Source of the DNA: Streptomyces fumigatiscleroticus
Lineage (GTDB): Bacteria > Actinomycetota > Actinomycetes > Streptomycetales > Streptomycetaceae
Reading direction: 5' to 3'
DNA length: 64,000 nucleotides
Assembly (NCBI RefSeq): GCF_014647975.1
Contig: NZ_BMQF01000017.1
Coordinates: 1-64,000 of the forward strand
A program made the position numbers and the translations under genes. The stretch's first letter is position 1. Every line of letters begins with the position of its first letter. The notes under the pieces were generated by a model. That model was not told the DNA's origin. It did no database searches and was given only the letters and a program-made list of their open reading frames with translations. Below, one piece after another: positions 37,356 to 45,057 of the stretch.

Positions 37356-38258
37356 TCAGGTCGTCTTCTGCACGTCCTCGTGCTCGCCGGGGGCGGCCAG
37401 TTCGGCGACCGCGTCGGCGCCGACCACCGCGCCGGTCGACTTCTTGCCGCGCCGCAGCCGGCCCTCCAGCCAGCTCGCGAAAGAGGTGAGGGAGAAGTTG
37501 ATGCCGATGTAGATGACGGCCACGACGGTGAAGCTGGCGATGACGTTGGCACCGTAGTAGCCGCTCATCGTGTTGGCCGAGGAGAGCAGCTCGGAGAAGG
37601 TGAGGACCGCGCCGCCGAGGGCGGTGTCCTTCACGATCACGACGAGCTGGCTGACGATGGCCGGGAGCATCGCGGTGACGGCCTGCGGCAGCAGGATCAG
37701 CCGCATCACCTGGTTCTTGCGCAGACCGATCGCCTGCGCCGCCTCGGACTGGCCCCTGGGCAGGGACAGGATGCCCGCGCGGACGATCTCCGCGAGGACC
37801 GAGGCGTTGTAGAGGACCAGGCCGGTGACGACCGCGTAGAGCGGACGGTCGTCCGAGCTGACGTCGGTGTACTCGGCGAACAGCGCCAGACCGAAGATCA
37901 TCAGGACCAGCACCGGGATGGCCCGGAAGAACTCGACCACGATCGCGGCGGGTACGCGTATCCAGACGTGGTCCGAGAGCCGGGCTATGCCGAACACGGC
38001 ACCGAGCGGCAGCGCTATGACCATGGAGATGGCGGCGGCCTCAAGGGTGTTCTTCAGACCCGGCCAGATGTACGTGGACCAGGCCTCGGTGCCGGTGAAG
38101 AACGGCTTCCACAGCACCCACTCCAGCTGGCCCTTGTCGTTCAGGGTGCTGAAGACCCACCACAGCAGTGCCAGCGCGGCGGCCGAGAACACCACCGTGT
38201 AGAGGATGTTGCGCCGCTTGGCGCGGGGGCCCTGGGCGTCGTAGAGAACGGAGCTCAT
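37356..38258 (-). CDS. gluD: Glutamate ABC transporter permease GluD
   Basis: The 300-residue inner-membrane permease has a polar amino acid uptake type core with about five to six membrane segments and the ATPase-contact loop (GQSEAAQAIGLRKNQVMRLI, LLPQA). It is longer than GluC because of an N-terminal membrane segment and insertion (about 20-75). Its ATG overlaps the gluC stop by 4 nt, so the two permease subunits are coupled and should form the heterodimeric channel. The C-terminal tail (ADAVAELAAPGEHEDVQKTT) is charged and cytoplasmic. Confidence 0.93.
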   Translation of the reverse strand: MSSVLYDAQGPRAKRRNILYTVVFSAAALALLWWVFSTLNDKGQLEWVLWKPFFTGTEAWSTYIWPGLKNTLEAAAISMVIALPLGAVFGIARLSDHVWIRVPAAIVVEFFRAIPVLVLMIFGLALFAEYTDVSSDDRPLYAVVTGLVLYNASVLAEIVRAGILSLPRGQSEAAQAIGLRKNQVMRLILLPQAVTAMLPAIVSQLVVIVKDTALGGAVLTFSELLSSANTMSGYYGANVIASFTVVAVIYIGINFSLTSFASWLEGRLRRGKKSTGAVVGADAVAELAAPGEHEDVQKTT

Positions 38259-38920
38259 CGCTTCACCGCCACCTTCTTGCCCACCCAGCCGAGGATCAGG
38301 CCGGTCGGCAGCGTCAGGATCACGAAACCGAGCGCGATGACCGCGGAGATCAGCAGCAGCTGAGCCTCGTTCTCGATCATTTCCTTCATCAACGTCGCCG
38401 CCTCGGCGACACCGATGGCGGCGGCCACCGTGGTGTTCTTGGTGAGCGCGATCAGTACGTTGGTCAGCGGGCCCACGGAGGCGCGGAACGCCTGCGGAAG
38501 CACGACCAGCCGCAGCACCTGACCGAAGCTCAGACCGATGGCGCGGGCTGCCTCCGCCTGGCCGACCGGCACCGTGTTGATGCCGGACCGCAGCGCCTCG
38601 CACACGAAGGCCGAGGTGTAGGCGATCAGACCGAGCACGGCGAGCCGGAAGTTGACCGTCTCGACGTCGTCCGCACCGAGGCTGACGTTCAAGGTCTGGT
38701 ACAGGCCCAGCGACGTGAACAGGATGATCACCGTCAGCGGGATGTTCCGCACGATGTTCACGTAGGCGGTCCCGAAACCGCGCATCAGCGGCACCGGGCC
38801 GACGCGCATGCCGGCCAGCAGGGTGCCCCAGATCAGGGAGCCGACGGCGGACAGCAGGGCGAGTTGCACCGTCGTCCAGAAGGCTCCCAGCAGGTCGTAA
38901 TCCTCAAGAAAGTCGAACAC
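38255..38920 (-). CDS. gluC: Glutamate ABC transporter permease GluC
   Basis: The 221-residue permease has the His/Glu/Gln family layout with about five membrane segments and the coupling loop GQAEAARAIGLSFGQVLRLV followed by LPQA. It pairs with GluD. GTG 38920 is preceded by GGGAG. A perfect hairpin in the gap to gluB probably lowers permease expression relative to the binding protein. Confidence 0.93.
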   Translation of the reverse strand: MFDFLEDYDLLGAFWTTVQLALLSAVGSLIWGTLLAGMRVGPVPLMRGFGTAYVNIVRNIPLTVIILFTSLGLYQTLNVSLGADDVETVNFRLAVLGLIAYTSAFVCEALRSGINTVPVGQAEAARAIGLSFGQVLRLVVLPQAFRASVGPLTNVLIALTKNTTVAAAIGVAEAATLMKEMIENEAQLLLISAVIALGFVILTLPTGLILGWVGKKVAVKR

Positions 38921-38953
38921 GATCTCCCGCGCTTCCGCGTGTAGGGACGCCCG

Positions 38954-38982
38954 GGTGCGCCGTCCGACGAGGACGGCGCACC
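38954..38982 (-). promoter_or_regulatory. Intercistronic hairpin between gluB and gluC
   Basis: GGTGCGCCGTCC and GGACGGCGCACC form a perfect 12-bp stem around GACGA. It begins 14 nt past the gluB stop and ends 34 nt before gluC. Such hairpins after binding-protein genes stabilise the upstream mRNA or end part of the transcripts, giving more binding protein than permease. Confidence 0.7.
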
Positions 38983-38996
38983 TCTCGGGCGTTGCT

Positions 38997-39836
38997 TCAG
39001 CTCTTGATGTCGCCGATCTTCGGGGCGGGCTCGTTCTTGTAGTTCGCCGGGCCCAGGTTCGCGTCCACGGCCTTCTGCCAGGAGCCGTCGGAGACCATGG
39101 CCTCGAGGGCGTCGTTGATCTTCGCCTTGAGGTCGCTGCCCTTCTTGACGCCGATGCCGTAGTTCTCGTTCGTCATCTTCAGGCCGGCGAGCTTGAACTT
39201 GCCCTTGAACTGGGACTGCGCGGCGTAACCGGCGAGGATCGAGTCGTCGGTGGTCAGCGCGTCGATGGCCTTGTTCTGGAGACCGGTCAGACAGGCGGAG
39301 TACGTCGGGTACTTCTGGAGCTGGGCCTTGGGCGCCAGCTTGTCCTTGATGTTCTGCGCCGATGTCGAACCGGTCACCGAGCAGAGCTTCTTGCTGTTGA
39401 GGTCCGACTCCGACTTGATGGAGTCGTCGTCGGCGCGGACCAGCACGTCCTGGTGGGCCAGCAGGTACGGGCCGGCGAAGTCGACCTTCTCCTGGCGCTC
39501 CGGAGTGATCGAGTAGGTGGCGGCGATGAAGTCGACGTCACCGCGCTGAAGCATCGTCTCGCGGTCGGCGCTCTTCGACTCCTTCCACTCGATCTGGTCC
39601 TCGCTGTAGCCGAGCTTCTTGGCGACATAGGTGGCGACGTCCACGTCGAAGCCCGCGTAACCGTCCGGGGTCTTCTGGCCCAGGCCCGGCTGGTCGAACT
39701 TGATACCGATGGTGATCTTCTTGCCACCGCCGGAGGAGCCGGTGTCCTTGTCGTCGTCGGAGCCGCCGCACGCGGTGGCGGTGACGGCGAGGGCGAGCAC
39801 GGCGGCCGAGGCGGCGGTGACCTTACGGAGCTTCAT
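38997..39836 (-). CDS. gluB: Glutamate-binding lipoprotein GluB
   Basis: The 279-residue extracellular binding protein has a lipoprotein signal with lipobox TATAC (Cys23), a Gly/Ser/Asp linker, and the solute-binding family 3 fold (DGYAGFDVDVATYVAKKLGY, MLQRGDVDFIAATYSITPER, YGIGVKKGSDLKAKINDALE). It captures glutamate for the GluCD channel. ATG 39836 follows AAGGATG at proper spacing; ATG 39845 lies too close to that site. The gap to gluA is 129 nt and has GGTGATGACC direct repeats. Confidence 0.93.
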   Translation of the reverse strand: MKLRKVTAASAAVLALAVTATACGGSDDDKDTGSSGGGKKITIGIKFDQPGLGQKTPDGYAGFDVDVATYVAKKLGYSEDQIEWKESKSADRETMLQRGDVDFIAATYSITPERQEKVDFAGPYLLAHQDVLVRADDDSIKSESDLNSKKLCSVTGSTSAQNIKDKLAPKAQLQKYPTYSACLTGLQNKAIDALTTDDSILAGYAAQSQFKGKFKLAGLKMTNENYGIGVKKGSDLKAKINDALEAMVSDGSWQKAVDANLGPANYKNEPAPKIGDIKS

Positions 39837-39965
39837 GGTGAACATCCTTCGACTGAAATGACCGGTGATGACCGGTGATGACCAGAGGTGACCGGATGCG
39901 GGCCGGCGGGTGGCGCGGGTGGCGTGGTGGCGGGTGACGCGGGTCGTCAGGGAAGCGACAGGGCG

Positions 39966-40742
39966 TCAGTGGTGCAGGATCTTCGACAGGAAGTCCTTGG
40001 CGCGGTCGCTGCGCGGAGCGCTGAAGAACTGGTCCGGCGCGGCCTGTTCGACGATGCGGCCGTCCGCCATGAAGACCACGCGGTTCGCGGCCGACCGGGC
40101 GAAGCCCATCTCGTGCGTGACGACGATCATGGTCATGCCGTCGCGGGCGAGCTGCTGCATGACCTCCAGCACCTCGTTGATCATCTCCGGGTCGAGGGCC
40201 GACGTCGGCTCGTCGAAGAGCATGACCTTCGGGTCCATCGCCAGCGCCCGGGCGATCGCCACGCGCTGCTGCTGACCACCGGAGAGCTGTGCGGGGTACT
40301 TGTCCGCCTGGCTGCCCACGCCCACCCGGTCCAGCAGGGCGCGGGCCTTCTCCTCGGCCGCCTTCTTGTCGGCCTTGCGGACCTTGATCTGTCCCAGGGT
40401 CACGTTCTCGAGCACGGTCTTGTGCGCGAAGAGGTTGAAGGACTGGAAGACCATGCCGACGTCCGCGCGGAGTCTGGCCAGCTCCTTGCCCTCGTGGGGC
40501 AGCGGCCTGCCGTCGATCGATATCGAGCCGGAGTCGATGGTCTCCAGGCGGTTGATGGTGCGGCACAGGGTGGACTTGCCGGACCCGGAGGGCCCGATGA
40601 CCACGACAACCTCGCCGCGGGCGATCGTCAGATCGATGTCCTGGAGTACGTGCAACGCGCCGAAGTGCTTGTTGACACTCTTCAGGACGACCAGTTCAGC
40701 GGTCGCGGCCACGTCTTCCTTGGCCACCGATACTTCGGTCAT
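39966..40742 (-). CDS. gluA: Glutamate ABC transporter ATPase GluA
   Basis: The 258-residue ATPase has Walker A GPSGSGKST, the Q loop FQSFNLF, the signature LSGGQQQRVAIARALAM, Walker B KVMLFDEPTSALD and the switch histidine in VVTHEM. It drives glutamate uptake with GluB, GluC and GluD and is the first gene of the operon. ATG 40742 has GGAGGACGGAG upstream. An N-terminal extension of about 15 residues (VAKEDVAATAELVV) precedes the usual start of such ATPases. The operon diverges from gluRK, which controls it in S. coelicolor in response to glutamate. Confidence 0.94.
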   Translation of the reverse strand: MTEVSVAKEDVAATAELVVLKSVNKHFGALHVLQDIDLTIARGEVVVVIGPSGSGKSTLCRTINRLETIDSGSISIDGRPLPHEGKELARLRADVGMVFQSFNLFAHKTVLENVTLGQIKVRKADKKAAEEKARALLDRVGVGSQADKYPAQLSGGQQQRVAIARALAMDPKVMLFDEPTSALDPEMINEVLEVMQQLARDGMTMIVVTHEMGFARSAANRVVFMADGRIVEQAAPDQFFSAPRSDRAKDFLSKILHH

Positions 40743-41027
40743 CGCTCTCGGGCTCCGTCCTCCTCGGTTTCGGAGGACAGTAGTAACCCGGCACGACCTG
40801 CGTCATTACATCTGAGGGGAATCTGAGCATCACGATCCGATAGCAATCGGACACGTGTCGTAGCACTTGGGGGCGGGTGTATTTCGGCCGGGTAACGGAA
40901 GGAGCGCGCAACCGGAACTCCCTTGACGCCGTCTCCCTCCATCAGCGTCACTGCATGGTGCACGCGCGCGTGCACGCGCTTTCGTATCCATGCCGATCGT
41001 ACGGCCGATGAACCGGAGGGGGCCCGG
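40743..41027. promoter_or_regulatory. gluA / gluR divergent control region with several palindromes
   Basis: The 285-nt gap holds promoters for gluABCD and gluRK. Three inverted repeats stand out: TCCGAT-agca-ATCGGA at 40836-40851, the 10-bp palindrome GACACGTGTC at 40850-40859, which abuts it, and the perfect 18-bp palindrome GTGCACGCGCGCGTGCAC at 40958-40975, about 52 nt before gluR. I could not place -35/-10 boxes with confidence; TAATGA near 40805 on the minus strand is a weak -10 candidate for gluA. Confidence 0.55.
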
Positions 41028-41717
41028 ATGAGACTGCTGCTCGTCGAGGACGACAACCACGTCGCCGCCGCGCTGTCCGCGGTCCTGGCCCGGCACGGAT
41101 TCGACGTCACGCATGCGCGCAGCGGCGAGGAGGCCCTCCAGGCGCTCGTCCCCGAGGGCGACGGCTTCGGCGTCGTCCTCCTCGACCTGGGCCTGCCCGA
41201 CCAGGACGGCTACGAGGTCTGCGGCAAGATCCGCAAGCGCACCGGCACCCCGGTGATCATGGTCACCGCCCGCTCCGACGTGCGCTCCCGCATCCACGGC
41301 CTCAACCTCGGCGCCGACGACTACGTGGTGAAGCCCTACGACACCGGGGAACTGCTCGCCCGGATCCACGCCGTCAGCCGGCGCACCGCCCACGAGGACG
41401 CCCCGGGCGGCGGCGAGACGACTGCGGTGCACCTCGGCCCGGTCCTCATCGAACTGCCGACGCGCCGGGTCAGCGTGGGCGGCACGGCCGTCCAGCTCAC
41501 CCGTAAGGAGTTCGACCTGCTCGCCCTGCTCGCGCAGCGCCCCGGGGTCGTCTTCCGCCGGGAGCAGATCATCAGCGAGGTGTGGCGCACCAGCTGGGAG
41601 GGGACCGGGCGCACCCTGGAGGTGCACGTGGCCTCCCTGCGCGCCAAGCTGCGCATGCCGGCGCTGATCGAGACCGTGCGCGGCGTCGGCTACCGCCTCG
41701 TCGCCCCCACCGCGTAA
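41028..41717 (+). CDS. gluR: Response regulator GluR (OmpR type)
   Basis: The 229-residue regulator has a receiver domain (LLLVEDDNHVAAALS; phosphoacceptor Asp in VVLLDLGLPDQDGYE; Lys in DDYVVKPYD) and a C-terminal winged helix of the OmpR/PhoB type (LTRKEFDLLALLAQRPGVVF, GTGRTLEVHVASLRAKL). In S. coelicolor GluR with GluK senses glutamate and activates gluABCD. ATG 41028 has GGAGGGGGCCC upstream. gluK follows after 9 nt. The identification rests on position beside gluABCD and on domain type. Confidence 0.9.
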   Translation: MRLLLVEDDNHVAAALSAVLARHGFDVTHARSGEEALQALVPEGDGFGVVLLDLGLPDQDGYEVCGKIRKRTGTPVIMVTARSDVRSRIHGLNLGADDYVVKPYDTGELLARIHAVSRRTAHEDAPGGGETTAVHLGPVLIELPTRRVSVGGTAVQLTRKEFDLLALLAQRPGVVFRREQIISEVWRTSWEGTGRTLEVHVASLRAKLRMPALIETVRGVGYRLVAPTA

Positions 41718-41726
41718 AGGGGCCGG

Positions 41727-43157
41727 GTGCGCACACGCCTCCTGCCGCTGCTGATCGTCCTGATGGCGGCCGTACTGCTCGCGCTCGGCGTCCCGCTCGC
41801 CGTCAGCGTCGCCGGGGCACAGCAGCAGAAGGTCGTCGTCGACCGCATCGACGACACCGCGCGCTTCGCCGCGCTCGCCCAGTTCGTCACCGACTCGCCC
41901 TCCGGCTCCCGGCGCACGTCCACCGACGAGCGCCTGGAGATGCTGCAGAGCGAACTCCTCAGCTACTACGAGGTCTACGGCATCCGCGCGGGCGTCTTCT
42001 ACCGCAACCAGACCGCCATGGCCAATGCGCCGACGACCTGGTTTCTCCCTCAGGAGGGTGAGCTGAGGTCCGCCTTCGACGAGGCGCTGCTCAGCCGCCG
42101 CAGTCACGACCCGGAGCAGGTCTGGCCCTGGCAGCGCCACCGCCTCGTCGTCGCCTCGCCGGTCATCCGGGACGGGGACGTCGTCGCGGTCGTGGTCACC
42201 GACTCGCCCACCGGGCAGCTGCGCTCCAAGACCCTGCACGGCTGGCTGGTGATCGGCGCGGGCGAGATCGCCGCGATGCTGCTGGCCGTGGGCGCCGCGC
42301 TGCGGCTGACCGGCTGGGTGCTCAGGCCCGTACGGGTGCTGGACGCCACCACCCACGCCATCGCGAGCGGGCGGCTGAAGTCCCGGGTCGCCGCCGCCGG
42401 GGGACCACCGGAACTCAGGCGGCTGGCCCGGTCGTTCAACGAGATGGCGGACAACGTGGAGGACGTGCTGGAGCAGCAGCGCGCCTTCGTCGCGGACGCC
42501 TCGCACCAGTTGCGCAACCCGCTCGCGGCGCTGCTGCTCCGCATCGAGCTGCTCGCCCTGGAACTGCCCGAGGGCAACGAGGAGATCGCCTCCGTGCAGG
42601 CCGAGGGCAAGCGCCTGGCGCAGGTCCTGGACGACCTGCTCGACCTGGCCCTGGCCGAGCACTCCGAGGCCCATCTCCGGCTCACCGACATCGGCGCCCT
42701 GGCCGCGGAACGGGTCGCGGCCTGGTCACCGTCGGCCGAGGCCAAGGGCGTCACACTGGTGGGCACCTGCCCGCCCACCACGGCCTGGGCCGACCCGGTC
42801 ACACTGTCCAGCGCCCTGGACGCGATCATCGACAACGCGGTGAAGTTCACGCCCGGGGGCGAGACCGTCGAGGTCACGGTCGCCGCCGACGGCGCCACCT
42901 CGACCGTCGTCGTCACCGACAACGGCCCCGGCCTGACCGACGAGGAACTGGCCCGCGTCGGCGACCGCTTCTGGCGCAGCGGCCGCCACCAGAACATCAA
43001 GGGCTCGGGCCTCGGCCTGTCCATCTCCCGGGCCCTGCTCGCGGCGGGCGGCGGCTCGATCACCTACGGCCACCACGAGCCGCACGGGCTGACGGTGACG
43101 GTGACGGTGCCGAGGTCGGCGCCCGTGCCGCCGGAGGCCGCGGGCCCTACGGCTTGA
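41727..43157 (+). CDS. gluK: Sensor histidine kinase GluK
   Basis: The 476-residue kinase has an N-terminal membrane segment (about 5-30), an extracytoplasmic sensor region (about 31-170), a second membrane segment (about 175-205), a HAMP domain, HisKA with the phosphoacceptor in FVADASHQLRNPLAALLLRI, and an HATPase domain (N box DAIIDNAVKFTPGG, G boxes DNGPGL and GSGLGLSIS). It would autophosphorylate and pass phosphate to GluR. The GTG start at 41727 leaves a 9-nt gap after gluR. Its 3' end overlaps the convergent TAXI protein gene by 11 nt. Confidence 0.9.
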   Translation: MRTRLLPLLIVLMAAVLLALGVPLAVSVAGAQQQKVVVDRIDDTARFAALAQFVTDSPSGSRRTSTDERLEMLQSELLSYYEVYGIRAGVFYRNQTAMANAPTTWFLPQEGELRSAFDEALLSRRSHDPEQVWPWQRHRLVVASPVIRDGDVVAVVVTDSPTGQLRSKTLHGWLVIGAGEIAAMLLAVGAALRLTGWVLRPVRVLDATTHAIASGRLKSRVAAAGGPPELRRLARSFNEMADNVEDVLEQQRAFVADASHQLRNPLAALLLRIELLALELPEGNEEIASVQAEGKRLAQVLDDLLDLALAEHSEAHLRLTDIGALAAERVAAWSPSAEAKGVTLVGTCPPTTAWADPVTLSSALDAIIDNAVKFTPGGETVEVTVAADGATSTVVVTDNGPGLTDEELARVGDRFWRSGRHQNIKGSGLGLSISRALLAAGGGSITYGHHEPHGLTVTVTVPRSAPVPPEAAGPTA

Positions 43158-44142
43158 CGGAGCGGTAGTAGCGCCGGGCGCCCTCGTGCAGCTGGAGCGG
43201 GTCGGTGTAGATCGCGGTGCGCAGATCGACCAGCTGCGCCGAGTGGACGTGCGCCCCGATGCCGTCCCGGCTCTCGATCACGGTCCTGGTCACCCACTCG
43301 GTGAGCCGGGGATCCATGTCCCCGCGCGTGATCAGCAGGTTGGACACCGCCATCGTCGGCACCGCGGAGCCGTTCTGCACGGTGGGATAGGCCGACTCCG
43401 GGATGCTGGTGACCCGGTAGTAGCGGGCCGCCCCGCCCTGCTCGTGCAGCTTGGCGACGAGATCGGCGCCGATCGGCACCAGCCGGAAGGCGGACGTCCT
43501 GGCGAGCCGCGTCAGCCCGTCCGTGGGCAGGCCCCCCGACCAGAAGAACGCGTCGATCTCGTGGCCGAGCCGCTCGGGGCCGGTGTCGATCCCCTCCGAG
43601 CTGGGCGTGATGTCCTTCTCCGGGTCCAGGCCCGCGGCCTGAAGCACCCGGTCGGCGATCAGCCGGACCCCCGAGTCCGGCAGACCGATCGCCACCCGCT
43701 TGCCGCGCAGGTCGGCGACGGAGCGGATGTCCGAGCCGGCCGGGACGACGAGCTGGACGTAGTCGTCGTAGAGCCGGGCGACACCGCGCAGCCGGCCGGC
43801 GCCCGGCCGGTCGCGGAGCCGGTACGTCGCCACCGCGTCGGCGGCGGCGATGGCGAAGTCGGCCTTTCCGGTCGCCACCCGCTTGACGTTCTCCTGCGAA
43901 CCGGCGCTGGTGGTCAGCTCCACCCGCAGATCCGGCATGTCCTTGCGGAACTCGGTGTGCAGCAGCTCGCCGTACTTCCAGTAGACGCCCGCGCGCGTCC
44001 CCGTGCTGAACGTGATCCGTCCGCCGGGCGGCTCCTCGCCCAGCGGCAGCAGCCACCACAGCAGCAGCCCGAGCACGACGGCACCGGCGGCCGCACCCTG
44101 CGCGGCCCGGCGCCTGCCGACCCGGGGGAACACCTTGGACAT
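43147..44142 (-). CDS. TAXI-family TRAP-type solute-binding protein, orphan
   Basis: The 331-residue protein has one N-terminal hydrophobic segment (about 15-36, AAAGAVVLGLLLWWLLPLG) that looks like an uncleaved anchor or signal. The TAXI binding domain follows (FSTGTRAGVYWKYGELLHTE, LTTSAGSQENVKRVATGKAD, IDAFFWSGGLPTDGL). TAXI proteins capture substrates for TRAP transporters, and characterised members bind glutamate or related acids. No TRAP membrane subunits are encoded here. It is convergent with gluK and overlaps it by 11 nt, which hints at a sensing role with GluK rather than transport; that is inference. Confidence 0.85.
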   Translation of the reverse strand: MSKVFPRVGRRRAAQGAAAGAVVLGLLLWWLLPLGEEPPGGRITFSTGTRAGVYWKYGELLHTEFRKDMPDLRVELTTSAGSQENVKRVATGKADFAIAAADAVATYRLRDRPGAGRLRGVARLYDDYVQLVVPAGSDIRSVADLRGKRVAIGLPDSGVRLIADRVLQAAGLDPEKDITPSSEGIDTGPERLGHEIDAFFWSGGLPTDGLTRLARTSAFRLVPIGADLVAKLHEQGGAARYYRVTSIPESAYPTVQNGSAVPTMAVSNLLITRGDMDPRLTEWVTRTVIESRDGIGAHVHSAQLVDLRTAIYTDPLQLHEGARRYYRSVKP

Positions 44143-44228
44143 GCGCGTGATCCTGCCAGCCCGTGCGCCCCGCTGACCAGGGCCGGGCGGACGGCCGGGC
44201 CCTCATGGGCGGCGGCTACAGTCGGCGC

Positions 44229-44633
44229 ATGAGCTCCTCGCCCGCCGACCTGGTCCGTGAATTCCACCGTGCCTTCGGGCTGGACGCCCGCAGCACCCCG
44301 GCACAGGTGCCGCCGGAGCTGGCGGCCCACCGCGGTGAGCTGCTCGCCGAGGAGGCCGCGGAGGTCGCCGAGGTCTCCGTCACCGGCCCGCTGGACAAGC
44401 TGGCCCACGAGCTGGCCGACGTGGTCTACGTGGCGTACGGCACGGCCCTGGTCCACGGCATCGACCTCGACGCGGTGATCGCCGAGATCCACCGCTCCAA
44501 CATGACCAAGCTCGGCCCCGACGGGCAGGTCGCCCGCCGGGCCGACGGCAAGGTCCTCAAGGGCGAGCACTACCAGGCACCGGACGTGGCGGGGGTCCTC
44601 CGCCGCCAGGGGTGGCTGCCGGCGGAGGACTGA
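44229..44633 (+). CDS. MazG-like nucleotide pyrophosphohydrolase
   Basis: The 134-residue all-alpha protein has the MazG/PRA-PH metal-binding pattern EExxE (LAEEAAEVAE) and ExxD (AHELADVVYVAYG), and a C-terminal KLGPDGQVARRADGKVLKGE segment typical of HisE/MazG-like proteins. It may hydrolyse non-canonical or phosphoribosyl nucleotides to monophosphate and pyrophosphate. ATG 44229 was preferred over an upstream in-frame ATG at 44163 because the domain begins soon after. It is monocistronic, and its stop is followed by a repeat-filled stretch. Confidence 0.78.
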   Translation: MSSSPADLVREFHRAFGLDARSTPAQVPPELAAHRGELLAEEAAEVAEVSVTGPLDKLAHELADVVYVAYGTALVHGIDLDAVIAEIHRSNMTKLGPDGQVARRADGKVLKGEHYQAPDVAGVLRRQGWLPAED

Positions 44634-44689
44634 CACCGGTCCGCTGCCGCTCAGCGCCCCGCTGGAAGCCGGGTGCGGTACGGCAGCGC

Positions 44690-44733
44690 CGCGAAGCGCC
44701 GCGGGGAACCGCGCGACCGGCCACTACGGACCC
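44690..44733. repeat. Second copy of the dispersed intergenic repeat
   Basis: GCCGCGGGGAACCGCGCGAC and the following CGGCCACTACGGACC match the element at 19205-19260 and the intergenic repeat remembered from many Streptomyces genomes. It lies 57 nt after the MazG-like gene and directly before the minisatellite. Confidence 0.5.
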
Positions 44734-45057
44734 ATGGACGAGGCACCGACCCCCGGACCGCGGGCAAGGCACCGGCCCCCGGACAAGGACCGGACCCCGG
44801 ACGAGGCACCGGACCGCGGGCAAGGCACCGGCCTCCGGACAAGGACCGGACCCCGGACGAGGCACCGGACCGCGGGCAAGGCACCGGACCCCGGACGAGG
44901 CACCGGACCGCGGGCAAGGCACCGGCCTCCGGACAAGGACCGGACCCCGGACGAGGCACCGGACCGCGGGCAAGGCACCGGCCTCCGGACGAGGCACCGG
45001 ACCGCGGGCAAGGCACCGGCCCCCGGACGAGGCACCGGACCGCCGGCGGCGGAGCGC
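44734..45057. repeat. Compound minisatellite of 56- and 38-bp units
   Basis: CAAGGCACCGG starts at 44765, 44821, 44877, 44915, 44971 and 45009, giving spacings of 56, 56, 38, 56 and 38 bp. The 38-bp unit is the 56-bp unit without an 18-bp block containing GGACAAGGACCGGACCCC. The consensus is built from two related words, GGACGAGGCACCGGACCGCG and GGACAAGGACCGGACCCC. It fills the gap between two convergent stops (44633 and 45058). No gene is supported in it. Confidence 0.88.

Noticed and set aside
44734..45057. Repeat array as CRISPR
   Set aside because: The units are contiguous variants of one another and no spacer of constant length exists.
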